This document shows, piece by piece, positions 46,601-58,600 of a stretch of 64,000 nt of DNA. A program made the translations under genes and the position numbers. Position 1 is the first letter of the stretch. Every line of letters begins with the position of its first letter. The DNA is from Lineus longissimus (Eukaryota > Nemertea > Pilidiophora > Heteronemertea > Lineidae). The stretch is from assembly GCF_910592395.1 (NCBI RefSeq), contig NC_088322.1, positions 9,107,431-9,171,430 of the forward strand, given 5' to 3'. The notes under the pieces are model-generated. The model saw only the letters and a program-made list of their open reading frames with translations. It was not told the origin of the DNA and made no database searches.

Positions 46601-49600
46601 CAATTTCATCTGTTGCATCCGAACAATCTTTGACATTGTCACACACTTTGCTCGGATCGACACAATCGTTATTGGCACACTTAAACTGTTGCAACCAGCA
46701 TGTTGAGTGATGGGGTGATGGCTGACCTGCAAGGTTCAAGGTGAGAATCAGAGGAAGAAGAAATCTCCAGAAGAATTATCTCTATCTCAAGAAGTTGCTA
46801 GGTGTTATTCTCCAGGGAGTATTCCACCTCAAAGGCATGGCTGTCGGAGTAGTGCAGCATCTGTCACCTCTGAGTGCCTGAGTTCGATTCCCGGTCGATC
46901 GCAGTCTACTCATATGATCGAGAGGGCGACTCCCTTCCGCAGCATAGGTTTCCTCCTACTATTACATTACAAATTGCACAATATATTTATAGAGCAAAAT
47001 ATAAACTTACAGACATCATGGTCGTTTTCATCCGAAGCGTCTCCGCAATTATCAACCTTATCGCACTGCCGCCATTTTGGAATGCATTTGAAATTGGTAC
47101 ATCTAAATCGTGTTGCTTCGGGACAATCAATGCCGGCACAGATTTTAGGTGCTTCATCCGAATTGTCGCCACAATCGTCATCACCATCACAGCGCCATTC
47201 CCGCGGGATACATATCTGGAATATTTACAGGATATCGTCAAAATTATCATGAAATAGGGAGCTGGGGTAGCATGGTCCAGTTGTTGACACCTTAGGTGCC
47301 AATGACGTTATGTAATCTTTATTGACCAACAGGTTGGTGACCATTGATGTAGTTCTACGTCGCCGAACAGGGGGTCCCATTAACTGAGGCAATCCTATTT
47401 TTGAAATGATGGTTAACAGAAATTGCCTCAAGAAGAAGAATGTTAACAGTTACTAAACAACACAAGTCAAGCCAACCGGTAACAAAAGTCATGCTCGTAT
47501 CTTCTCTTAAAAAGAGTTTGAAAGGGGTGAAATGCACTCCTTCACCCCTCAATTTCACAAGCCACTCAAGATTCCGCTGGGTCTACATGTACTGTGGCCC
47601 GTAACTGATGGTACATTCATTGATGGGCTACACTGTGAACATGCAGCTCAACAATTTCTTACAGTATTTGCACACTCGAACTGATTGGCTGGACAGAAGC
47701 GGCCTTGGGGGAAGCGCGTGGTACAATTCATCTCATCCGATAAATCACGGCAGTCTTTGTCCCCATCGCAGACCACATCTGAACTGACGCAATGGCCACT
47801 CGCACATTTGAATTGGTTGGCGAGGCATTCACGATACACTGTAAAAAAGATACATCTGTGAAAATTCGTTGCACAGTAGTTTTGAGATGGGATCTACCAT
47901 CTGGGATACAGATCTGGAATATTTTAAGAATATCGTTGTAAAAATCATCCTAAAAGTGGTAGCTAGGGGAAGCATAGTCCAGTGGTTGACACCTTGAAGG
48001 GTCTACCATCGTTTCATGTGTCAGAATTGGACACCGTGGCCTCTCTACCAGCTTGGCACTCAGGCCCGGCTGCTTGATTGATATGTGCAGACACAGCACT
48101 CATTCGCTTTGGCACAAGCTTGACATACCGCAATAATTTTTTCCATCGCCTAGGAAAGCATGCCTAGAAGAAAGACCTGGAACCAAGCAATGGGGATTGT
48201 GGATGAGACTGCCTCGAGCAGAGATGAGCTCTTTGAAACAGCCAGTGAGACAATATCAAAAGCAACATCATCCCAAATTTTCAAAAACTTACAGCATTTA
48301 GTTTCGTCTGACCCATCACCACAATCGTTATCGTGATCACAGCGCCACCTGCCCGGAATACACTTCTTATTGTCGCAACAGAATTCAGACTCGGAGCAGG
48401 AGCGGTACAAAGAGGCTGAAAGAGAAGATTGAAAGTAGTTTGAGTCAACTAAAAGATACAATGTACTTGTAGATATTTGACGACACCACGAAAATTGGGT
48501 AAACACACTGCACGTGCATACTAGCAGCTAATCTACTTGGTGTCCATTGAGCAAACTAGGCCAAATTGGTTGCCTGTACAGTAGATATTTCTCTCAATAA
48601 CATAAAATGATGAACTCATGATGTATAGCTGTTACTGTACCAAATCATTTTGGGTAAGTTCAAGTAGCCATGATTTGCCCACATCTACGTTGTCACCAGC
48701 GTAACAAAATATTTGCTTACCGCACATCTGTGGATCTTCATCACTATTGTCGCCACAGTCGTCGCCAAAATCACACCGCCATCGCAAAGGGATGCATTTG
48801 TGATTTTTACAATGGAAGTCGCCAGTCGAATGACACACAGGGCATCGTTCCACCTTTTCATCTGACCCGTCTCGACAATCGTCTTGACCGTCGCACATCA
48901 CCCACTGTGGGACGCAGCGGTAGTTGGTCTCGCATTGGCGCCAACCTGGAAGACATTTCTGCTGCTCTGAAAATGACAAGAAACGAGAAATTCTTAAAGA
49001 GACAGACGATGGCACTGTACAGGATTTAGGACTCAGATCCGTGATCTAGTCTTCTTTGGTTCGATATACTGACTCTTGACACAATCATTACTCATGACCT
49101 TGGGCAAATCACTTGACCTGATTTCCTTTAAATGAGACAACCACTGGGTGCCTATGCCATGCAAGCCTCGTCAAACAAAAGCCCTTGCCCAAGTATGAAG
49201 CCTACGTTTGACTGAATTCTCCACGGATGAAGACGGCACATCCAGATCAATATTGAATTAGGCAAAATTTTGGCACCACCTTATTTCTTTACAGGAAAAT
49301 AAAGAAGAAATCTTACCACATATGGCTTTTGGTTCGTCTGACCCATCGCCGCAGTCATCGTCAAAGTCACAGCGCCATCTCAGTGGGATACAGCGGCCAT
49401 TTCCACACGTGAACTGGTCAGACTCACAGGTGCGTACAGCTAAAATGGAACAGAAAAACTATAATAGGAAGGAGCGCCAGCAGAAGAACTATGTCGTAAG
49501 TTGGCCTGCCGAGTATCTACATGACAAGCAATCATGCTTCTCTCGCCCTATCATGGTCTGGAACAACTTCGAATCATCCGTCTGTTCATCTGGAACTGTT

Positions 49601-52600
49601 CGTCAGTCCAGAGCTTCAAAGGCAAGCTATTGACCTCTTCAATCCCAAAACTTGAACATCCCGGGATCCCAGGGTGGCACGTGGTTGCAAAATTGGGTCT
49701 GACTTTCACGATGTATAGCGCCCACATACAACCGCCTGAACAAACATAACAACAAACATATTGCCTGACCAGAGGGATACTAGGTTAACATTGACAGCAG
49801 CATTAATGGTTTAGCATTTTATTTCTTCTTCCACACATGAATGGCTCACTTACCGCACGCTGTATTCTTCGGCAACTCGTCGCTACCATCGCCACAATCA
49901 TCTATGCCATCACATTCCCAGCCCTTGGCGATACAGATGTGATTACCGCACCGATATTGCCAGACATTGCAGTCGCGCTTCATGCAGTCCTGTTCGTCTG
50001 ACTTGTCGCCACAGTCGTCAACCTCGTCGCAGATTTTGAACGGGTAGGTACAGTTGAGATTCGTGCATTGAAATTGTCCCGAGGGGCAATGCCGCACAGC
50101 TGAAAAACATCAATTCAGAAATCTTAGCCTTGTCAGTGCTCTTTGATGCTTCGCTAGACAAAGAATATGACACATTACGGCCCCAAAGTCTTGTCTGGCA
50201 GTGGCCTTTGGCGAAAATACTTTGCTTCACGCATGAATGAACAGTTGAGAAGCTAGGTTTGTATCAAATGATTTTATGCCTAACCTCTTGAATCCAGGTG
50301 ACCGACCAGTCGGTCATTTTGAAATAACGACCAACGACCAACAGGTCGGTCTCAGTGATATTTTTATTCCCTTGAGCTGGGACACTAGTTTATTGCTTGT
50401 TTTAGCGTGTTTGATGTACAGTAGGGTCAGTTAGATCATACCTGGTAAGATGGCGCCTCGGTACCAGACTTGGCAGTTGTATGCGGATGCTACACATTGC
50501 GAAAGTCAGACCCAATTTCACAACTACGTGACCACCCTGGGATCCCGGGATTTTCAAGTTTTGGGATTCAAGAGGTTAAAGGCCTATGCCGTTAATTTTA
50601 AATTTTAAATTTGTAATTGAATTTGCCCAGCAGACTTTAACTTTTAACTTTTTAACCTGCTGAATACAGATGTTTGAATTGGAGAAATATATATTTGGAA
50701 TTGAAATACCTTCGAAGCTTCTTTTTTGGAGAGGCCTCCACTACCAAAGGTTCCCAAAACTTGAAAATCCTGGGATCCCAGGACCACCCTGGGATCCCAG
50801 GATTTTCAAGTTTTGGGATTCAAGAGGCTAAGGGGATGAAAAAAGTAACGTTCGTTTTATCTCCATGTTAAATAAAGAATAGGAATTTATTGAACTTGAC
50901 TTACGACAATCGTTTGGTTCGTCCGCTCCATCTCGACAATCCTTGTCGCCATCACATCGCCATAGCAACGGAATACATTTATCGTCCGAACCTCCGCAAC
51001 GGAATTGCAACGATGTGCAATTCGCGACGCATGTCTTATTGTTGTCGCTCAGCATGAAGAACTCGGGGCAGGCGCAGGTGAAGTTTTTGGCGCCCGGCGC
51101 GATGAGGCAGAGGTGAGAACAGCCGCCGTTGTTCGTTCCACAAGGATTGGGCGCTGAAAGAAAATCGTAAATCCAGTGAACTAGAACAACAGGATACGAT
51201 CGTAGTGTTGAAATTTAAAATATTATTGTAAAGATGCAGGTACATGTGGAATGTAAATGCGAAAAAAGGTTCGTCTGATATTGCTACAATGTAGATAACT
51301 GTAAGTCAACTTTTGTAAATGCAGTCAGAAAGGGAGTCAAAAGGGGGCGCAACCTATCTAATATTGTAAACATAACTTACTATCTAACTGTCTCAATGGA
51401 TGGAAAACCTGAATGTCCATAGGTCTGTGAGTGAGATTTTTAAGAATTTGTCGATTTTCTCCTGTGAATCTATTGGCCTTTTCTACAGCCCTGTGGTTCC
51501 AGTCGGTCCAGTACATGTAGTCTTCAAATATAGTAATGGAAAAAACGTGCGGGACTGTGCCCTGGATGATGGTCTGTCTCCCCGAGCCGTCGTAATTCGC
51601 AGATCTGAAAATTATAATAGGTAGTTGCATCAGACATGAATGATTATGGCAAATAGTACGAAAATTGTTAGATGCTATAGATGACTCTCAAAGCAACAGA
51701 TATCCTTACTAAATTCGAGGAAAGTTTGTGATATTCTCCTAACCCGATGGACAAACTGCCACCAAAACTTGGTACGTAGTGTCTGACCGGCCCTTGGGGT
51801 GAAATGGGATTTTACTTTCAAATAAGGCCCAACTATCAATTTTGTACAATGAAATCTGGCTTCAGTGAGGCTACGTCTTTTACATCATGCTGTTCAACAT
51901 CATTTTCTTTGGCAAATTTAAATCCATTACACTCGGGAGCAGAAGGGTTAAATCTTTCCAAAGTAGATGAAAAAGACCATAATGCAGCAAAAGGTTGACT
52001 TACTCAATATAATCTAAGTGAGCGTCCGCCCAGTATATCTTCCCTGTGACATACTCAATGGTCAAGGCATTTGGCCAACCTAGCCTGGTGGTGATGATGT
52101 TCTTTCTCCGGGTTCCATCGAGACCTGCCCTTGCAATGTAGGGAGAGAGGCCCCAGTCTGTCCAGTACAGATGGCTGAAATAAACAATAACGAATATATA
52201 TCTCATTTTACGATATTTTGTCTCATTTTACGATATTTTGTTTAGTATAGTTTTATATCACTATACCACACCTACACTTACATTTTGCTATTCAACTCTT
52301 CAAATCAACCTTATTTCCCACTAAAAACAACTTCAAAAAGAGAATTGATTTCCCGCTTATCCATACCACACTGCAACTACACCTACCCTGTTTTTGGATT
52401 AACAGCAATAGCCCTAGGGTTACTCATGCCACCATTAAGCAACGTCTTCCTACTTGTTCCATTCAGCTCCGACACAAAGATGGCTTCATACGTGATATCT
52501 GTCCAGTAAAGTTTCCTGAAAAGAACATAAGAGATGTGTTACAAGCTAATGCGTGAAATAATTATCATACTGCTTCCCATATTCCCGACCACCTGTCACC

Positions 52601-55600
52601 AACTCCTGTGTTTGACACTACGTCATGTGAGAAAACAGAGCGTCACTGTCTGGGCCTCAAACCCAAGCTTCCGATCACATGTCAGACACTCTCCCACAAT
52701 ACCACCGCACTCAATGACATGGTCACATGCAAAAATGGAAGAAAAAGTTGATGTGGATCTCTATTGCTCACACGAATGTCCTCCATTGAAAATAACAAAC
52801 TATGGTCACCTTTAACCTCTTGAATCCCGGTGAACGACCAGTCAGTCTCTGTGATATTTTTATTCCCTTCAGCTGGGATGCTAGTTTATTGCTTGTTTTA
52901 GCATGTTTGATGTACAGTAGGGTAAGTTAGAACATGCCTGGGTAGATGGCGCCTTGGTACCGGACTTTGGCAGTCGTATGCGGGTGCTATACATCGTGAA
53001 AGTCAGACCCAATTTCGCAAGCACGTGACCACCCTGGGATCCCGGGATTTTCAAGTTTCAAAGAGGTTAAAATCTAGACAAATAAACTCAGGCAAGGGCA
53101 CTTTATGTACTAACCTTCCAACCCAGTCCACTGCCAAACCCTCCCCATTAGGCATCTCGTGTTTCATAATATCTTCAAGATTTGACCCGTTCATAAACAA
53201 GCGCTGGATTTTGTGCGCCCGTGCATCGATGATGTAGATGCGGTTGTCTTTGAGGTCATAGTCTAGGGCGGATGCGAGAAGGAGGCCCATCTTGGTCAGG
53301 TTATAGTACTGACCATCGAGGGAGAGATTCCTGATGTAGTATTGGTTGCTGAAGAGTAGCCAGGGAACGATGTCTGCAAGGAAAAATTAGTCTAATTTGT
53401 ATGATCAGTAGGCATTCGTCCAATCCTAAGGGGCAGTGGTTCCAACATGACCAAAAACAGTTACATGTAGGAAGGAGAAGAACCAACCAACCGATAGCCC
53501 CCTTCTTCTTGGGATGAGATGTCTCCGCTGCTACAGACATGTTGTGTGTTTAGAAGAAGAAAGACTCGCCAAGAGGCTGTTGAACTGGCACCAGAACAAG
53601 ATGGTGGCAAGAGGAGGCAGGCAGGACACGCAAAAGATAGCTCGATGAAGTTTTAACAACAAGATAGGACGGCAGCTGTTCTAGGTGAAGACTTGATAGA
53701 AGCTACCACAGACAAAGTAGGTGTTGATTCTATGAGCCAGACTGTACATAGGCCTCCATCGCTCATGGCTTGGACTTGGGGTCTTGTTGTGCCAAAAACG
53801 ACTAAATAAATGAACCCTACTATCTCTCTTGGCACAACTCTTCTCATCGGCCAGCTTGACATATTTCTCATCACATTTGCAGGTATAGGAGCCTGGCGTA
53901 TTGAAGCAGAGTTGACTGCAGGCTCCTGGTACTTCGGTGCATTCGTTGATATCTAAAAGTAAAAGGAAACCTGTCACGAAACACTGATGAATAAAATGGA
54001 GTTTTAAGCAGCCTTGTAAAAAAGTTAGGGAGGAGTAAGTTTCCATTGATTAACATTAGCAGTTTTGAGTACCCCTCGGGTAGTGTAAAGTTGTCTATTT
54101 CTTCTTCAGCATTCGCTCAGCACTTGGAACTGTTTTTCTCCAGGGAGTGTTCCTCCTCCGAGGCAGATGAGCATTTTCACGTGCCACTATGGTTAGGCAC
54201 CAGTTGGGTTTATTGGCCTAGTGACTCTTGTCTTTGGCCAGAGGTAGAGTCCATGCAAGCTACTTATGTTTCTTACTTGTTGGGGTCTTTTGCTTGCCAT
54301 GACATAGACACCAGATACAAGGAACTTCGCTTTTACGTTTAATTTGAAGGACTTGTGCCAGGAATTTCAAATTCTTGAAAGCCACACTGGTTTATCCAAA
54401 AGTACAATCCTGGGTTCTCCCGGGATCGAACCCAGGCCCTATTGTGTGGTGATAACCACTAGGCTAGGAGTCCCCACGATAGTTAAACATTCGAGATAGC
54501 ATCCGGGTAACAACCGCACTCACCACGACAGCTCCTCCTATTGGTTGAGAGTTTATAACCTGGGTTACACTCGCAGTAGAAACTTGTCACAGTGTTGATG
54601 CATTTATGCTGACATTGGTTGGACGTCATCGTGGCGCATTCATCTACGTCTGGAGAGAAGTAAAAGTATTTATCCTGTGTCAAATTCTACCATGACAGTG
54701 TTCTCCACAGGGTTTTCCTGGGATAGGGTGGTACCCTATATTCTTGACCCATATTCAAGAAGTTTGTCAGTGTGCAACATAAGGTAGTGTGGCCAGTAAT
54801 GGTATGGTGGCCCTAAGCTATAGAAACACTTTACAAAATTTTAGAGCAAGGTAGAGTTGCTGCTCCAAGGTAGGGTGGTAAACTCCTAAGGTAGGGTTGG
54901 ATGCCCTAGCTGACAAACGGCCTTGCGGAGAACACTGCGTGACCCTGCCAAAAGGCTACAGGAATCAATAAAGGCACACACCATATCACCAGATGTACAT
55001 ATGCCGAAGCATACAACTTCCAGGTTCAAGTTAGCAAAATTATTTAAATGGCTGGGTTCGAAAATCACCTAGTCATCATTAGGGATTTGCAATAACCACA
55101 CCAAAGAGGGGCAGGATTTGAAATAGCTAGGCCATGAGGGCTACAGATTTGAGCCAGCTTTTAAGGATTTGAAATAGCTAGGCCATGAGGGCTACAGATT
55201 TGAGCCAGCATTTAAGTTTATGTCCTCAGGAAAACAAATACGACTTACTGCAGTGAGCTTCATCCGACCGATCAGGACAGTCAGGGTTTTTGTTGCAGAC
55301 TAGAGCATAGTTGATACAACTACCGTCCTCGCAGCGGAACTGGGTACCCGGACACGTTGGGGCAGGCGTTACTGAAGAGAAAAGATTAATATCAGTTATT
55401 TTCCGATCACCTTTGATCTGTTCTATCCATGAGAGTAGAGGTGACATTTTGGTCCTGTTGTGTTCCTCATGCATTGATCCCAGGACTGCCTGGCTGGGAT
55501 TTTTGGGTAAAGTCTCAGGGGATGTCCTACATTGTGGGGATGTCCGACATTGTAGCCAGTTCATCCGTCATCTCCTGATGGTGGCATTCCAGGGTTCTGC

Positions 55601-58600
55601 GTTGGTGTAGGGGTATGACAGGCATTTTTTTCAAAAGAGGGAGGCCTGACTACTTACGGCACATGTCTTCTTTCTCGTCAGAATTGTCCTGGCAATTATC
55701 CTGACCATCGCAGACTTTTTTCTTATCGATGCATCGCTTGTTGTCGCAACTGAATTGATTGTCAGGGTCGCACACAGGATACGCTGTAAAAAATGGTATT
55801 ATTTTAAAGGAAACCTGTAGCGAAACGCTAATAACTATGGGGAGTTTTGAACGGCCTGATTGAAACCTAAGGCGGGAATAAGCTTCCATTGATAAATATT
55901 AGCAGTTTCGAGGTCTCCTCAGTAGTTGATTATGTAGCCAATGAGCTGCATAAGAAGTAATCACCAATTTAGTTCTTTTTACAACGTTCAGCAAGACAAA
56001 ATAAAGACCATGACTGGGCCTCTTTAACTCTCTGACCACCGTCTTTAACACTTTCACTGCGGTAGCAACTTCTTAGACAGTGCCGCCATGTGCTGACAGT
56101 CGATGTCAATAATGATCAGTGTAGCTTACTTAACAGTCAGAGCTATTCATAAGTTTCGCCATCTTTATTATTAGGTGGAAACTAATTATTCCGGAGTTCA
56201 TTTGGCATGTTTAACCTCTTGAATCCCGGTGACCGACCAGTCGGTCAATTTGAAATAACGTTTTTTTCCAACGACCAACAGGTCGGTCTCAGTGATATTT
56301 TTATTCCCTTGAGCTGGGACACTAGTTTATTGCTTGTTTTAGTGTGTTTGATGTACAGTAGGGTCAGTTAGAGCATGCCTGGGTAGATGGCACCTTGGTA
56401 CCGGACTTTGGCAGTTTGTATGCGGGCGCTATACATCGTGAAAGTCAGAACCAATTTCGCGAGACGTGACCACCCTCGGACCACCCTCGGATTCTGGGTT
56501 TTTCAAGTTTTGGGATTCAAGAGGCTAATGAGGGTGCAACCAATTGATGACGTGAGATGCACTTAAACACCCACACGATATGGATCCACTTGACTTTACT
56601 TTTCAACATAATATTCAACTTTTCGACACAATTTTCAACTTTTCTACTACACATTCTACTTACTACAATTAGCTTCATCTGACAAGTCTCCACAGTCATT
56701 ATCATGGTCGCACCGCCAGGCTGCGTGGACACATATCCCATTCGCGCACTGCATCTGGTGAGACTGACACGAGCGTTTCGGACAGTTCTGTTGCTCATCC
56801 TCACCACCAGGGCACTGGCGGTAACCATCACAGACGTTAACGTTTGGAATGCAGCGACCTTTCGATGCACAGGTGAAGAAGTCGGGAGGACATGTTTTGT
56901 CGACTGGAATAGAAAATTGCCATGTTGTACAGGTTAGTTAATATATATACTGTTCATAATTTCAAAGCTGAATAAGTTTCTATACAATTTTTCACAGTGG
57001 TTTTCAAGATCAAATTCAAAAGTTTGAAATTTTTGTTGATGCTTCAAGGTGATAGGGAAGGTCCATGCATACAACTCATAACATAAACTTTAGTTACCCA
57101 TATGAAATTATTTTTGCACCCACTCAATTCAATATGGCCAACACATCAAGGTGACTTTAAAGGCCTACGCCATTTGTTTATAATTTGAAATTCGTAATTG
57201 AATTAGAAAATTTCAAATTTTATAAATACGTACTAAGCATTGCCGTTGTGAAGACAGATATACAAATACTATGAATACCAAGTTTAAACAAATTTCAACA
57301 TTGCCGTTTTGTAGACTGATATACAAATACTATGAATACCAAGTTTAAACAAATTTTAACATTGCCGTTGTGTAGACTGATATACAAATACTATGAATAC
57401 CAAGTTTAAACAAATGTAAACATTGCCGTTGTGTAGACTGATATACAAATACTATGAATACCAAGTTTAAACAAATGTAAACATTGCCGTTGTGTAGACT
57501 GATATACAAAAACTGTGATTACCAAGTTTCAGCAAATTCGTAGGCACGCTGTTTAGGATGACTGCCCTGAGTTTTCAAACACTCAACTTACTGCAATTAA
57601 GCTTGAGATCTTCATCCGAATTATCTCCACAATCATCGTCCCCATCGCAGATGAACCGGTTACTTATGCACTGGCCGCTATCACATGTGAATTGGCCAGG
57701 GAAACATGTGCGGTTCTCATTTTCTGTAAGTTAAAATGATTTCATGTAACTGTTATCTTTTTGAAAGTTGAGCGCATACAGCATATATACAACTGCATCC
57801 GGAACAGAACAAACATCTTCTGTTCTTATCTATTCTATCATTCTATCATTGAGAAGAGGAGAGGAGAGGAGAGGAGAGGAGAGGAGAGGAGAGGAGAGGA
57901 GAGGAGAGGAGAGGAGAGGAGAGGAGAGGAGAGGAGAGGAGAGGAGAGGAGAGGAGAGCAGAGCAGAGCAGAGCAGAGCAGAGTAGAGTAGAGTAGAGAG
58001 AAAACTAATGGCAATCCAAATCCTCATCAGATCTATTAGAACAATCTTTGCCATTGGACATCTATCTGAAAAGAATGGAATAGAATAGAAACAAAGAGAA
58101 AACTCACGGCAATCCAACTCCTCATCAGCTCCATCTGGACAATCCTTACGGCCGTTACACAAGTGGTAATGCGCCAAACAACGATGGTTGCTGCAGCGGA
58201 AGTAGTCCTGCGGACAATCCTGTGCGGCGCAATACGTCTCGTATTCATCCGAGCCATCCGTACAATCCTTGTCACCATCGCATAAATAGTGCTGGTGGAT
58301 GCACACACTGCTGTTCATACACTTGACGTGATCCGGCCGACACGTCACATCTGAAAAATGAGACAAGATACTGGCACTGTTAATGCATACTCTATAAGTT
58401 TTATCGTAAGCTCTACAAGTCATACATGTACTGTAAAACTACAAGTTATACCATACACTCAACAAGTTATACTGTAAACTCTACAAGTTATACTGTAAAC
58501 TCTACAAGTTATACTGTAAACTCTACAAAAATTATACTGTAAATCCTCCAGACCACAAAATGATAGGACTCACAAACTGATACAGAATTTCTTACTTGGG

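Larger units (their letters stand above)
53955..55925. repeat. Pair of ~120-bp diverged repeats next to LRP2 exons 12 and 15
   Basis: Phrases GGAAACCTGTCACGAAACAC, TTTCCATTGATTAACATTAG (53968-54085) correspond to GGAAACCTGTAGCGAAACGC, CTTCCATTGATAAATATTAG (55809-55920). Both lie just upstream, in gene direction, of an exon acceptor. Confidence 0.6.

Noticed and set aside
57761-57991. Open frames encoding repeated RGEER or REERR-like peptides
   Set aside because: These are translations of the GAGGA microsatellite on either strand.
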